This document shows positions 27,642 to 37,406 of a DNA stretch of 53,734 nucleotides, piece after piece. The translations under genes and the position numbers were made by a program. Below the pieces are notes generated by a model. It worked only from the letters and a program-made list of their open reading frames with translations, had not been told where the DNA came from and did no database searches. Position 1 is the first letter of the stretch. The number at the start of each line of letters is the position of its first letter. Source of the DNA: Pseudomonas viridiflava. GTDB taxonomy: Bacteria > Pseudomonadota > Gammaproteobacteria > Pseudomonadales > Pseudomonadaceae. The stretch lies in contig NZ_UUON01000001.1 in NCBI RefSeq assembly GCF_900590885.1, positions 1,011,486 through 1,065,219 of the forward strand, in the 5' to 3' direction.

Positions 27642-28156
27642 AGGTCCACCAGCAAACAATGTTCATAGGCCTGGGCCATATAGCGTTTTACCGTGCGCTC
27701 GGAAACGTCGAGACGCTCGGCGATCTCGCGGTAGCCCAGCCCTTCCAGCTGGCTCCAGAGGAACGCGCGGCGTACCAGCACCGGCAAACCATCGAGCAGC
27801 TCATCCAGGGCCTGCAGGGTTTCGAGCACCAGCCAGCGCTGTTCCGGCGACGGCACACTGGCTTCGGGCAAGCTGGCCAGGGCATTCAGGTAGGCCTGTT
27901 CAAGGCTGCGGCGCTGATGGAAATTCACCAGCAAGCGCTTGCCGACGGTGACCAGGTACGCCCGTGGCTCCTGCATCTGCGCCAACGGCTGGGCACTGGC
28001 CAGCACGCGCAGGAACGTGTCCTGGCTCAGGTCGGCCGCATCCCAGGCATTGCCCAGGCGCCGCCGCAGCCAGCTTTCCAGCCAGCTGCGATGGTCGCGG
28101 TACAGGCTCGACAACGTCAGCTCGGGGGCGTGGGTCGGGACAACGGCATCATTCAT
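27638..28156 (-). CDS. FecI-like ECF sigma factor
   Basis: An iron-starvation type sigma factor of 172 residues. Region 2 is in LYRDHRSWLESWLRRRLGNAWDAADLSQDTFLRVL, and region 4 is the helix-turn-helix GYREIAERLDVSERTVKRYMAQAYEHC. ATG 28156 is chosen over the in-frame start at 28165. The pair should switch on a TonB-dependent receptor elsewhere in the genome. A Fur-box-like sequence lies 33 bases upstream. Confidence 0.9.
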   Translation of the reverse strand: MNDAVVPTHAPELTLSSLYRDHRSWLESWLRRRLGNAWDAADLSQDTFLRVLASAQPLAQMQEPRAYLVTVGKRLLVNFHQRRSLEQAYLNALASLPEASVPSPEQRWLVLETLQALDELLDGLPVLVRRAFLWSQLEGLGYREIAERLDVSERTVKRYMAQAYEHCLLVDL

Positions 28157-28188
28157 GGCAAGCAACCTGCGCGGCGCGAGTGAGTCTC

Positions 28189-28208
28189 AAATGAGATTAA
28201 TTCTATTT
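28189..28208 (-). promoter_or_regulatory. Fur-box-like site upstream of the ECF sigma gene
   Basis: AAATGAGATTAATTCTATTT is AT-rich and partly palindromic, resembling the Fur consensus. It lies 33-52 bases upstream of the sigma gene start, as expected for an iron-regulated FecI gene. Confidence 0.4.
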
Positions 28209-28248
28209 AATATCCCGCCGCGACACCATGCTCTTTTCAACATTGCGT

Positions 28249-29190
28249 TCAAAGCATCGCCGCTTTCTGTCGCAGCAGGTCGATAAACAAGCCCAGCTCA
28301 CGGCTGACGCCCTCGCCTTTACGCAGTAACAGGCCAAAGGGTGCGAGTCGCACATCCAGGGCGATGGGCAGCGCCACCACCAGGCCCATTTTCAGGTAAT
28401 CGCGCAGGGCGCTTTCCGACAGCACCATCACCGCGTCGGTCAGCTGGATCAGTTGCTGCATCGAATACACCGAGCTGCACTCGATGATGTCCGCCGGGCT
28501 GGGCAAGGCCAGGTCCTGCAACGCCTGGTCAAAGCCGATACGCGCCGGGCTGGTTTGCGGTTGCAGGATCCACGGCCAGTCGCGCACCAGCTCGGCCAGT
28601 TCCAACTGTTCACGTTGCGCCAGCGGGTGCCCGGCGTGCACCACCACCAGCATGCGTTCGTTGCCCAGGGGTTCGAAGCTGTAGTGCTCGGCGTCGGTGG
28701 CGGCATTGCGCCGGGTAATGGCCAGGTCGATACGCCCCTGCTCAAGCAGCTGGATCACCTGGTCGCTGGTGTCGCCCATGATGCGGATGCGCAGTTGCGG
28801 GTTCAGCGACTTGATCTGCGCGATGCAGTCCATCACCAGGTCCGGCGCGGCGCCCATGATGGTGCCGATGGACAGATACCCGTAGCCGCCCTGCTGGCGC
28901 GCCATCAAATCCTCGGCGCAGCGGTCGAGGCCGCTCAGGGCCGATTCGGCAAAGCGGATCAGCTCCTGGCCCAGCGCCGTGGGGCGCATGCCCCGTGGCA
29001 GGCGCTCGAACAGGTCGCAGCCGAACATGTCCTCGATCTCGCGCAGCATGCGCGTGGCCGCCGGTTGCGACATGTTCAGCGCCTGGGAGGCGCGGTGCAG
29101 GTTCTGGCTGGAACTCAACGCCACCAGCATATGCAGGTGCTTGTAACGCAGGCGGTTGAACAGGCTGCGGGAGATGACCGGGCTACTCAT
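28249..29190 (-). CDS. LysR-family regulator of the rhamnose/rhamnonate island
   Basis: LysR-type regulator, 313 residues, with the helix-turn-helix LVALSSSQNLHRASQALNMSQPAATRMLREIEDMFGCDLFERLPRG. It belongs to the subgroup with the RLRYKHLHML opening, often tied to sugar-acid and aromatic catabolism. AAGGAG four bases before ATG 29190 fixes the start. It is divergent from the RhmT-like transporter gene, with a palindromic site between them. E. coli controls its rhm genes with a different (IclR-type) regulator. Confidence 0.88.
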   Translation of the reverse strand: MSSPVISRSLFNRLRYKHLHMLVALSSSQNLHRASQALNMSQPAATRMLREIEDMFGCDLFERLPRGMRPTALGQELIRFAESALSGLDRCAEDLMARQQGGYGYLSIGTIMGAAPDLVMDCIAQIKSLNPQLRIRIMGDTSDQVIQLLEQGRIDLAITRRNAATDAEHYSFEPLGNERMLVVVHAGHPLAQREQLELAELVRDWPWILQPQTSPARIGFDQALQDLALPSPADIIECSSVYSMQQLIQLTDAVMVLSESALRDYLKMGLVVALPIALDVRLAPFGLLLRKGEGVSRELGLFIDLLRQKAAML

Positions 29191-29206
29191 GGAACTCCTT
29201 GTTATC

Positions 29207-29223
29207 GATACCCTGAGGGTATC
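29207..29223. promoter_or_regulatory. LysR-type operator between regulator and rhmT
   Basis: GATACCC-TGA-GGGTATC is a perfect 7-base inverted repeat containing ATAC-N7-GTAT, a classical LysR-type T-N11-A site. It begins 17 bases upstream of the LysR start codon and lies in the divergent promoter region. Confidence 0.6.
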
Positions 29224-29306
29224 AATTGTAAGCTAGATTCGATTTGTAGCGCATTGCTCGGCCGCCGTACAGTCCGCCCCATAAGAACAAAACATCGGAC
29301 TCCACT

Positions 29307-30602
29307 ATGAAAACGCTGCCTGCGCCCCTGCTCGCCAAGATTTCCTGGCGGCTGCTGCCCTTTCTGCTGTTGATGTACATCATGGCGTTCCTCGACCGCG
29401 CCAACGTCGGCTTCGCCAAGCAAGCCTTCCAGGCCGATACCGGTTTGAGCGATGCCGCCTTCGCCTTTGGCGCCGGGGTGTTCTTTGTCGGCTACGCGCT
29501 GCTCGAAGTACCCAGCAACCTGATCCTGCACCGTGTCGGCGCCCGCCTGTGGATGTGCCGCATCATGGTCAGTTGGGGCCTGATCTCGGCGGCGATGGTC
29601 TTCGCCCATAACGAAACCAGCTTCTATGTGTTGCGCTTTTTGCTCGGCGTGGCCGAAGCCGGCTTCTTCCCCGGCGTCATCCTCTACCTCACCTATTGGT
29701 TCCCCCAGGCCGTGCGCGGCAAGGCCATGGGCTTCTTCTATTTCGGCGCGCCGCTGGCGTTTATCTTCGGCAGCCCGTTGTCCGGTTTGCTGCTGGAAAT
29801 GGACGGCTTCCAGGGCCTGCACGGCTGGCAATGGCTGTTCGCGGTGGAAGGCCTGATGGCCACCGCCGTGGGCATTTGGGCCTACTGGTACCTGGACAAC
29901 CGCCCTGCCGATGCCAAATGGTTAACGACCGATGAGCGCCAGCAGATCCAGCGCCTGCTCGACCAGGAAGACCAGCACAAAACCTCACACGGCCGCAGCC
30001 TGTTGACGGTGTTGTGCCAGCCATCGGTGCTGTACCTGTGCCTGGTGTACTTGCTGATCCAGGCCAGCGTATACGGCGTGGTGTTTTACCTGCCCACCCA
30101 GGTCGGCGATCTGCTTGGCACCAAGGTCGGCTTGATGGTCGGCCTGGTCTCGGCGATCCCGTGGCTGTGTGCGCTGTTCGCCGCCTGGTGGATCCCGGCC
30201 TATTCCGACCGCACCGGCCTGCGTCGCCAGACCGCGTGCCTGACCCTATTGATGGCCGCCGCCGGCATCGCCTGCTCGGTGACCTTCGCCAACCCGTTGC
30301 TGGGCATGCTCGCGCTGTGTTTTGCCGCCTCGGGGTTTATCGCCGTGCAGCCGGTGTTCTGGACCTTTCCCTCCAGCTACCTGGCCGGCAGCGCTGCGGC
30401 GGCGGGCATTGCACTGATCAACTCCTTCGGGGCCCTCGGCGGCTTTATCGCGCCGGTCATCAAGCATTGGGCCGAAGGCGCCTTCCACTCTCCGGCGGCC
30501 GGTTTGTACCTGCTGTCCGCCACCACCGTACTGGCTGCATTGCTGGTGCTGGGCATCCATTCACCCGGCCGCAACGCGTCGAACACGCCGGCCACCGTTT
30601 AA
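29307..30602 (+). CDS. rhmT: MFS transporter, RhmT-like (L-rhamnonate uptake)
   Basis: Inner-membrane transporter of the anion:cation symporter family, 431 residues, about 12 membrane segments. [43 protein letters not shown] and [16 protein letters not shown] correspond closely to E. coli RhmT, the rhamnonate transporter. It lies 16 bases before the rhamnonate dehydratase gene and is probably the first gene of the operon. Substrate is by analogy and context. Confidence 0.82.
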   Translation: MKTLPAPLLAKISWRLLPFLLLMYIMAFLDRANVGFAKQAFQADTGLSDAAFAFGAGVFFVGYALLEVPSNLILHRVGARLWMCRIMVSWGLISAAMVFAHNETSFYVLRFLLGVAEAGFFPGVILYLTYWFPQAVRGKAMGFFYFGAPLAFIFGSPLSGLLLEMDGFQGLHGWQWLFAVEGLMATAVGIWAYWYLDNRPADAKWLTTDERQQIQRLLDQEDQHKTSHGRSLLTVLCQPSVLYLCLVYLLIQASVYGVVFYLPTQVGDLLGTKVGLMVGLVSAIPWLCALFAAWWIPAYSDRTGLRRQTACLTLLMAAAGIACSVTFANPLLGMLALCFAASGFIAVQPVFWTFPSSYLAGSAAAAGIALINSFGALGGFIAPVIKHWAEGAFHSPAAGLYLLSATTVLAALLVLGIHSPGRNASNTPATV

Positions 30603-30618
30603 CGTCAGGAGTCTTACC

Positions 30619-31803
30619 ATGGGTCATCTCACCATCAAACACGTGCGCGCCTTTGTACTGCGGGGCGGCGGCGCCGACTACCATGACCAGGCCGACGGCC
30701 ATTGGATCGACGACCACATCTCCACGCCCATGAGCAAATACCCCGAGTACCGCCAGAGCCGCCGCAGTTTCGGCATCAACGTGCTGGGCACCCTGGTGGT
30801 GGAAATCGAAGCCAGCGACGGCACCGTCGGGTTTGCCGTGACCACCGGCGGCGAGCCGGCGGCGTATATCGTCGAAAAACACCTGGCGCGCTTTATCGAA
30901 GGCGCGCGAGTCACCGACATCGAAAAAATCTGGGACCAGATGTACCAGTCCACCCTCTACTACGGTCGCAAGGGGCTGGTCATCAACACGATTTCCGGCG
31001 TCGACCTGGCGCTGTGGGACCTGCTCGGCAAGCTCCGCCAGGAGCCGGTGCACCAATTGCTCGGCGGCGCGGTACGCGACGAACTGCAGTTCTACGCCAC
31101 CGGCGCGCGCCCCGACCTGGCGCAGAAGATGGGTTTTATCGGCGGCAAGATGCCCCTGCACCACGGCCCCAGCGAAGGCGAAGAAGGCCTGCGCAAAAAC
31201 CTCGAAGCGCTGGCCACCATGCGTGAACGGGTCGGCCCGGATTTCTGGCTGATGCTCGATTGCTGGATGAGCCTGGACCTCAACTACGCCACCAAACTGG
31301 CGATCGGCGCCCATGAACACGGGCTCAAGTGGATCGAAGAAGCCCTGAGCCCCGACGATTACTGGGGCTACGCCGCGCTGCGCAACAACGTGCCCAAAGG
31401 CATGCTGGTGACCACCGGCGAACACGAAGCCACGCGCTGGGGCTTTCGTATGCTCCTGGAAATGGGCTGCTGCGACATCATCCAGCCCGACGTCGGCTGG
31501 TGCGGCGGCCTGACCGAGCTGGTGAAAATCTCCGCCCTGGCCGACGCGCACAACGCCATGGTCGTGCCCCACGGCTCGTCGGTGTACAGCTATCACTTCG
31601 TCGCCACCCGCCATAACAGCCCGTTCGCCGAGTTCCTGATGATGGCGCCCAAGGCTGACGAAGTGGTGCCGATGTTCCATCCGCAATTGCTCGGCGAGCC
31701 GGTGCCGGTGAATGGCCGCATGCGCCTGTCGGCACTCGACAAACCTGGCTTCGGCGTGGACCTGAACCCGGATTGCCAACTGCACCGTCCCTACAACCGC
31801 TGA
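30619..31803 (+). CDS. rhmD: L-rhamnonate dehydratase
   Basis: Enolase superfamily enzyme that removes water from L-rhamnonate to give 2-keto-3-deoxy-L-rhamnonate. The 394 residues align along their length with E. coli Rhm[56 protein letters not shown]. Metal ligands are in [15 protein letters not shown] and [10 protein letters not shown], and the catalytic His is in [20 protein letters not shown] precedes the ATG. Confidence 0.95.
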   Translation: MGHLTIKHVRAFVLRGGGADYHDQADGHWIDDHISTPMSKYPEYRQSRRSFGINVLGTLVVEIEASDGTVGFAVTTGGEPAAYIVEKHLARFIEGARVTDIEKIWDQMYQSTLYYGRKGLVINTISGVDLALWDLLGKLRQEPVHQLLGGAVRDELQFYATGARPDLAQKMGFIGGKMPLHHGPSEGEEGLRKNLEALATMRERVGPDFWLMLDCWMSLDLNYATKLAIGAHEHGLKWIEEALSPDDYWGYAALRNNVPKGMLVTTGEHEATRWGFRMLLEMGCCDIIQPDVGWCGGLTELVKISALADAHNAMVVPHGSSVYSYHFVATRHNSPFAEFLMMAPKADEVVPMFHPQLLGEPVPVNGRMRLSALDKPGFGVDLNPDCQLHRPYNR

Positions 31804-31814
31804 GGAACGCCGTC

Positions 31815-32615
31815 ATGACTATGCCCCGCAATGGCTTCAAGGCCGCCCTGGCGCAAGACGCCACCCAGTACGGCATCTGGGCCGGTTTCGCCACCGGCTA
31901 CGCCGCCGAAATCGTCGCCGGCCTCGGCTACGACTGGATGCTGATCGACGGCGAGCACGCGCCCAACACCGTGCCCAGCGTGCTCAATCAATTGCAGACC
32001 GTAGCGCCCTACGCCACGGCGCCGGTGGTGCGCGCGGTGAATGGCGACGCGAGCCTGATCAAGCAACTGCTCGACGTTGGCGCCCAGACCTTGATGATTC
32101 CCATGGTGGAAACCGCCGAACAGGCCCAGGCCCTGGTGCGCGCCATGCGTTATCCACCCCATGGCATTCGTGGCGTCGGCGGCGGCCTGACCCGCGCCAC
32201 GCGCTGGGATGGCGTGGCGAACTACCTGCACACCGCCCATGAAGAGCTGTGCCTGGTCGTGCAGGTGGAATCGCGACTGGGTGTGGAAAACGTCGCGGCG
32301 ATTGCTGCCGTCGAGGGCGTGGATGCAGTCTTTATCGGCCCCGCCGACCTGTCCATCGGCCTCGGCCACGCCGGCAACCCTGGCCACCCCGAGGTGCAGG
32401 AGCGCATCAAGCAGGCGGTGGACGCCACCCTCGCCGCCGGCAAGGCCTGCGGCATCCTCGCGCCCAATGAAGAAGACGCCCGCCGCTACCAGGCCTGGGG
32501 TTGCCGATTTATCGCCGTGGCCATCGACATCAGCCTGCTGCGCCAGAGCGCCCTGGCCACCCTCGCCCGCTATCGGCCCGATGCCGATGCAAAACCGCAA
32601 TCACGTACTTACTGA
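31815..32615 (+). CDS. rhmA: 2-keto-3-deoxy-L-rhamnonate aldolase
   Basis: HpcH/HpaI-family class II aldolase that splits 2-keto-3-deoxy-L-rhamnonate into pyruvate and L-lactaldehyde. 266 residues. YDWMLIDGEHAPNT, GAQTLMIPMVETAEQA, YPPHGIRGVGGGLTRATRW and VQVES...FIGPADLS match RhmA blocks, with the metal ligands Glu in QVES and Asp in GPADLS. It lies 11 bases after the dehydratase gene. Confidence 0.93.
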   Translation: MTMPRNGFKAALAQDATQYGIWAGFATGYAAEIVAGLGYDWMLIDGEHAPNTVPSVLNQLQTVAPYATAPVVRAVNGDASLIKQLLDVGAQTLMIPMVETAEQAQALVRAMRYPPHGIRGVGGGLTRATRWDGVANYLHTAHEELCLVVQVESRLGVENVAAIAAVEGVDAVFIGPADLSIGLGHAGNPGHPEVQERIKQAVDATLAAGKACGILAPNEEDARRYQAWGCRFIAVAIDISLLRQSALATLARYRPDADAKPQSRTY

Positions 32616-32625
32616 GGAGCAGCCC

Positions 32626-34059
32626 ATGTCATCCGTTCCCGTGTACCAGAACTTTATCAACGGCCGTTTCGTCAGCAGTGAAGCGCATCTCGATGTGCTC
32701 AACCCGGCCACCGGTGCGTTGCTGTCCAAGGTGCCCGCCTCCACCGCCGCCGATGTCGAACAGGCCCTCGCCGCTGCACGCGGTGCGCAAAAAGACTGGG
32801 CCCGCAAGCCGGCTATCGAACGCGCCGGGCACCTGCGGCGCATCGCCGCCAAGCTGCGCGAAAACGTCGCGCACCTGGCCCGCACCATCACCCTGGAGCA
32901 AGGCAAGGTCACGGGCCTGGCCGAGGTCGAGGTGAATTTCACCGCCGACTACCTCGACTACATGGCCGAGTGGGCGCGCCGCATCGAAGGCGAGATCATC
33001 ACCAGCGACCGTCCCAACGAAAATATCTTTCTGTTCCGCAAGCCCCTGGGCGTGGTGGCGGGCATCCTGCCGTGGAATTTCCCGTTCTTTCTGATCGCCC
33101 GCAAAATGGCGCCGGCGCTACTGACCGGCAACACTATCGTGATCAAGCCCAGCGAAGAAACCCCGAACAACTGCTTTGAATTCGCCAAGCTGGTGGCCGC
33201 CACCGACCTGCCCGCCGGCGTGTTCAACGTGGTCTGCGGCGACGGCCAGGTCGGCGGCGCCCTCACCGCGCATAAGGGCGTGGATATGATCAGCTTCACC
33301 GGCAGCGTCGCCACTGGCTCGCGAATCATGACCGCCGCCGCGCCGAACATCACCAAGCTCAACCTGGAATTGGGCGGCAAGGCGCCGGCCATCGTGTTGG
33401 CGGATGCCGACCTGGACCTGGCGGTCAAAGCCATCCGCGACTCGCGCATCATCAACACCGGCCAGGTGTGCAACTGCGCCGAGCGGGTGTATGTGGAGCG
33501 CACAGTCGCCGATCAGTTTATCGAGCGCATCAGTGCGGCGATGGCGGCCACGCGCTACGGCGACCCGCTGGTCATGGCCGATGCGGAAATGGGCCCGCTG
33601 ATCAATCGCCAGGGCCTGGAGAGCGTCAACCGCAAGGTACGCACCGCGCTCAGCCAGGGCGCGAGCCTGGTCAGCGGCGGGCAGATCGCCGACCTCGGCG
33701 CGGGCTTTCACTTCCAGCCGACGGTACTGGCCGGCTGCCGCGCCGACATGGAGATCATGCGTGAAGAGATCTTCGGCCCGGTGCTGCCGATCCAGATTGT
33801 CGATGACCTCGACGAAGCTATCGCCCTGGCCAACGACTGCGACTACGGGCTGACCTCGTCGATCTACACCCGCGACCTGGGCAAGGCCATGCACGCGGTG
33901 CGCGAAATCGACTTTGGCGAAACCTACGTCAACCGCGAAAACTTCGAGGCCATGCAAGGCTTCCATGCCGGGGTGCGCAAATCCGGAGTCGGCGGCGCCG
34001 ATGGTAAGCACGGCCTGTACGAATACACCCACACGCACGTGGTGTACCTGCAGAGCTGA
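32626..34059 (+). CDS. aldA: Lactaldehyde dehydrogenase (AldA)
   Basis: NAD-dependent aldehyde dehydrogenase, 477 residues, oxidising the L-lactaldehyde from the aldolase to L-lactate. The E. coli AldA signature TGQVCNCAERVYV contains the catalytic Cys, LELGGKAPAIVLADADLDLA the catalytic Glu, and the C-terminus GETYVNRENFEAMQGFHAG is nearly that of AldA. It starts at ATG 32626 after GAGGAG. Confidence 0.93.
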   Translation: MSSVPVYQNFINGRFVSSEAHLDVLNPATGALLSKVPASTAADVEQALAAARGAQKDWARKPAIERAGHLRRIAAKLRENVAHLARTITLEQGKVTGLAEVEVNFTADYLDYMAEWARRIEGEIITSDRPNENIFLFRKPLGVVAGILPWNFPFFLIARKMAPALLTGNTIVIKPSEETPNNCFEFAKLVAATDLPAGVFNVVCGDGQVGGALTAHKGVDMISFTGSVATGSRIMTAAAPNITKLNLELGGKAPAIVLADADLDLAVKAIRDSRIINTGQVCNCAERVYVERTVADQFIERISAAMAATRYGDPLVMADAEMGPLINRQGLESVNRKVRTALSQGASLVSGGQIADLGAGFHFQPTVLAGCRADMEIMREEIFGPVLPIQIVDDLDEAIALANDCDYGLTSSIYTRDLGKAMHAVREIDFGETYVNRENFEAMQGFHAGVRKSGVGGADGKHGLYEYTHTHVVYLQS

Positions 34060-34129
34060 GGTGGTGAAACGGGCCGTCGCGCGGTAGCGTGCTGGCCCTT
34101 CCAAATGTGCTTCTGATAAGGACTGCCCC

Positions 34130-35005
34130 ATGCCCCTGATTCCCTATAGCGGCCCGATCATCGACAGCCATCTGCACCTGTTCGATCCGCGTCGCCCCCA
34201 AGGCATCCCGTGGCCCGAGCCGGGCAACGCGTTGTATGCCGCGCATTTGCCGGCGGACTATTGGGCCGTCGCCGCCCCACACAACGTGGTCGGCGCCATC
34301 GCGGTGGAAGCCAGCCCGTGGCGCGACGACAATCGCTGGCTGCTGCAAGCCCTGCGTGGTGAGCCGCGCATGCTCGGGTTTGTCGGCAACCTAAACCCGT
34401 TGCACGCCGACTTCGCCGCCGACCTTGCAGCGTTGGCCGACGAGCCGCTGTTCCTCGGCCTGCGCTACGGCAACCTGTGGGACCGCGACCTGCTGCTGGA
34501 CCAGACGCGCCCCGGGTTTATCGACGGCCTGCGCCAACTGGCCGCCTGCGGCCGTGGCCTGGACAGTGCCAACCCCAACCCGCGCTTGATCAAGGGCCTG
34601 CTGCACCTGAGCGATGCCCTGCCGCAGTTGCGCATTATCGTTGACCACCTGCCCAACGCCCAGGTACCCGCCGGCGAGGAGGCCGCTTACCACGCCGACC
34701 TGCTGCGCCTGGCCGAACGGCCGAATGTATTCGCCAAGCTGGCGGAGATTCCCCAGCTCGGGCCGCAGGGCCTGATCACCGACACGGCGTTCTACAACGA
34801 CCGCCTGGCGGTGTTGTGGGAAGCCTTTGGCGAAGACCGCTGCTTCTTCGGCAGCGACTGGCCCAACAGCGATCACCTGGCCGACTTCGCCACCACCCTG
34901 GGCCTGGTAAAACGCTGCCTGGCCGACAAGCCCGAGGCCGTGCAGGCCAAGTTTTTTCGGCACAACGCGCTGCGTATCTACACATCGACCAAGGGAGCGC
35001 AGTGA
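34130..35005 (+). CDS. Amidohydrolase-2 family lactonase (probable L-rhamnono-1,4-lactonase)
   Basis: TIM-barrel metal hydrolase of 291 residues in the group with fucono- and rhamnonolactonases. The metal-binding HxH is in IDSHLHLFDP, a further His in IIVDHLPNA, and the Asp in FGSDWPNSDH. In the island it would open the lactone made by the SDR dehydrogenase to L-rhamnonate. Function is inferred from family and neighbours. Its stop overlaps the next ATG (TGATG). Confidence 0.82.
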   Translation: MPLIPYSGPIIDSHLHLFDPRRPQGIPWPEPGNALYAAHLPADYWAVAAPHNVVGAIAVEASPWRDDNRWLLQALRGEPRMLGFVGNLNPLHADFAADLAALADEPLFLGLRYGNLWDRDLLLDQTRPGFIDGLRQLAACGRGLDSANPNPRLIKGLLHLSDALPQLRIIVDHLPNAQVPAGEEAAYHADLLRLAERPNVFAKLAEIPQLGPQGLITDTAFYNDRLAVLWEAFGEDRCFFGSDWPNSDHLADFATTLGLVKRCLADKPEAVQAKFFRHNALRIYTSTKGAQ

Positions 35006-35325
35006 TGCCAACCCGTGCCTTTCGCATGAACCTCAACCCCGGGCAGGCCGATGAGTATCGCCGGCGCCACGCGCAAATCTGGCCGGAACTGGCCCAGGCC
35101 TTGCTGGATGCCGGGGTGGTGGATTACCGGATTTTCCTCGATGAAGCCACCCACTCGCTGTTCGCCGTACTCACCCACACGGACGACCATGGCCTGGATG
35201 CCCTGCCCGGCACCGCCTTGATGCAACGCTGGTGGCACTACATGCAAGACATCATGCCCAGCCACGCGGACGCTTCGCCGGTCAGCGTCGACCTGGTGCC
35301 CATGTTCCACCTGGCTCGCCCCTGA
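35005..35325 (+). CDS. rhaM: L-rhamnose mutarotase RhaM
   Basis: Small DUF718/RhaM protein of 106 residues that interconverts alpha and beta anomers of L-rhamnose. AFRMNLNPGQADEYRRRHAQIWPEL is the family opening, with ALLDAGVVDYRIFLDEATHSLFAVL and a WWHYMQDIMP block. ATG 35005 sits in a TGATG overlap. It supplies the anomer used by the transporter or dehydrogenase. Confidence 0.92.
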   Translation: MPTRAFRMNLNPGQADEYRRRHAQIWPELAQALLDAGVVDYRIFLDEATHSLFAVLTHTDDHGLDALPGTALMQRWWHYMQDIMPSHADASPVSVDLVPMFHLARP

Positions 35326-35365
35326 GCCCATTGACCCACAACAACAATAAAAAGGATTCGACTAC

Positions 35366-36424
35366 GTGGAAATCATTCTCCTTGGTGTGATTCTGCACTT
35401 TATCGGCGGCTTCGCTTCCGGCAGTTTCTACATCCCTTACAAGAAAGTCCGCGGCTGGGCCTGGGAAAGCTACTGGATCACCGGCGGCCTGGTGTCCTGG
35501 CTGATCGTGCCGCTGATTGCCGCGCAATTGACCGTGCCGGGCTGGGTCGACATCCTGCGCAACGCCGACACCTCAACCTTGCTGTGGACCTATCTGTTCG
35601 GCGTGCTGTGGGGCATTGGCGGGCTAACCTTCGGCTTGACCATGCGCTACCTTGGCCTGTCCCTGGGCATGTCCCTGATCATGGGCCTCACCTCGGCGCT
35701 TGGTGCGTTGATGCCGGCGCTGTACCGCGACCTGTTCACCGATGCCACCGAAGGCACCTTGACCTCGATGCTGGCCTCCCAGGGCGGGCATTGGGTGTTG
35801 TGGGGTGTGGCGGTGTCGCTGGTCGGGATCGCGGTGTGCGGCAAGGCCGGGCTGATCAAGGAACGGGAAGTGTCCGAGGCGGTGAAGTTCGCCAGTGTCA
35901 GCGAGTTTTCCCTGGGCAAGGGCATGCTGGTGGCGGTGATTTCCGGCGTGCTCAGTGCGTGTTTCAGCTACGGCATTTCCGCCGGCCGGCCGCTTGCTGC
36001 GGCGGCGGTGGAACACGGCGCCAACAGCCTGTTCCAGAACAACGTGACCTTTATGGTGATCATGTGGGGCGGCCTGACCACCAACGGCATCTGGTGCCTG
36101 TGGCTGAACTGGCGCAACCGCACCTTCCATAACTACCTCGACCGCAGCACCCCGCTGCTGGGCAACTACTTGCTGGTGGCCATCGCCGGCACGCTGTGGT
36201 TCCTGCAGTTTTTCTTCTACGGCATGGGCGAAAGCCGCCTGCAGAACGACGCCAGTTCGTGGGTGCTGCATATGTCGTTCATCATCATCGTGTCCAACTG
36301 CTGGGGCCTGTATTTCCGCGAATGGCACGGCACCAGCGCCGCCAACAAGGGCGTGCTGGTCGCCGGCATCGCGGTGATCCTCGGCGCCATCGCCATGGTC
36401 GGTTACGGCAATTACCTCGGCTGA
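35366..36424 (+). CDS. rhaT: L-rhamnose/H+ symporter RhaT
   Basis: Inner-membrane DMT-superfamily sugar symporter of 352 residues and about ten membrane segments. HFIGGFASGSFYIPYKKVRGWAWE and WGIGGLTFGLTMRYLGLSLGMSL are RhaT signatures. The start is GTG 35366 with AAAAAGGATT upstream. It gives the island a transporter for free rhamnose in addition to the RhmT-like carrier. Confidence 0.93.
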   Translation: MEIILLGVILHFIGGFASGSFYIPYKKVRGWAWESYWITGGLVSWLIVPLIAAQLTVPGWVDILRNADTSTLLWTYLFGVLWGIGGLTFGLTMRYLGLSLGMSLIMGLTSALGALMPALYRDLFTDATEGTLTSMLASQGGHWVLWGVAVSLVGIAVCGKAGLIKEREVSEAVKFASVSEFSLGKGMLVAVISGVLSACFSYGISAGRPLAAAAVEHGANSLFQNNVTFMVIMWGGLTTNGIWCLWLNWRNRTFHNYLDRSTPLLGNYLLVAIAGTLWFLQFFFYGMGESRLQNDASSWVLHMSFIIIVSNCWGLYFREWHGTSAANKGVLVAGIAVILGAIAMVGYGNYLG

Positions 36425-36452
36425 AGCCGCTCATTTTTGAAGGAGTATTTTT

Positions 36453-37223
36453 ATGTTGCTTGCAGACAAAACCGTGATCATCACCGGCGCCTCCCGTGGC
36501 ATCGGCCGCGCCGCCGCGCGTGAATGTGCACGCCAGGGCGCCCGTGTGGTCATCGGCCACAGCGGCAGCGGCCAGGGCACAACCGCCGCCTTGTCGCTGA
36601 TCGAAGAGATCCAGGCCTTTGGTGGCCAGGCCATCGAAGTGGGCGGCGATGCTGCCGACCCGGACACCGGCGACAAGCTGGTGGCGGGCGCGGTGAAGGC
36701 CTTTGGCAGTGTCGACGTGTTCGTCAACAACGCCGGCATCTGCCCGTTCCACTCGTTCCTCGACATGCCCCGCGAGGTCTACCTGAAAACCGTCAACACC
36801 AACCTCAACGGCGCGTATTTCGCCGTGCAGGCGGCGGCCAACCAGATGAAGAACCAGGGCCGCGGCGGCGCGATCATCGCCGTCAGCTCCATCAGCGCCC
36901 TGGTGGGCGGCGGCATGCAAACCCACTACACGCCGACCAAGGCCGGCCTGCATTCGTTGATGCAGTCTTGCGCGATTGCATTGGGGCCGTATGGCATTCG
37001 CTGCAACTCGGTGCTGCCGGGCACCATCGCCACCGACATCAACAAGGAAGACCTGGCCGACACGGAAAAACTCGCCTACATGACCGCCCGCACGCCACTG
37101 GGTCGACTGGGTGAGCCAGATGACGTGGCCGGGCCGATCGTGTTCCTGGCCTCGGACATGGCGCGCTATGTGACCGGCGCGTCGTTGCTGGTGGACGGCG
37201 GGTTGTTCGTCAACCTGCAGTAA
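36453..37223 (+). CDS. L-rhamnose 1-dehydrogenase (SDR family)
   Basis: Short-chain dehydrogenase, 256 residues. The nucleotide-binding motif is TGASRGIGRAA at residues 11-21, followed by NNAG, the active-site Ser in SSISALVGGG and the YxxxK motif as YTPTK. It oxidises L-rhamnose to the 1,4-lactone, the first step of the non-phosphorylating pathway. Identity rests on the operon context plus resemblance to RhaDH. GAAGGAGTAT precedes the ATG. Confidence 0.87.
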   Translation: MLLADKTVIITGASRGIGRAAARECARQGARVVIGHSGSGQGTTAALSLIEEIQAFGGQAIEVGGDAADPDTGDKLVAGAVKAFGSVDVFVNNAGICPFHSFLDMPREVYLKTVNTNLNGAYFAVQAAANQMKNQGRGGAIIAVSSISALVGGGMQTHYTPTKAGLHSLMQSCAIALGPYGIRCNSVLPGTIATDINKEDLADTEKLAYMTARTPLGRLGEPDDVAGPIVFLASDMARYVTGASLLVDGGLFVNLQ

Positions 37224-37252
37224 CCCCGCCCCCTCCAACACCACAATTCCAA

Positions 37253-37341
37253 TGCGGGAGGGGGCTTGCCCCCGATAGCAGAGTGTCAGTCAGTGCAGCT
37301 GTGGCTGGTGCACCGCTATCGGGGGCAAGTCCCCTCCCACA
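37253..37341. repeat. REPIN between rhamnose dehydrogenase and porin genes
   Basis: The left unit GCGGGAGGGGGCTTGCCCCCGATAG and the right unit CTATCGGGGGCAAGTCCCCTCCC, written here with one mismatch between arms, lie about 45 bases apart. It lies inside the operon, before the porin gene, so it may separate the porin transcript from the enzyme genes. Confidence 0.85.
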
Positions 37342-37406
37342 AGGGATCTCTGTGTGCCTGAAATTTGTGCAGTACCTAATAAAAACAACAATCCAAGGAG
37401 CATCCC

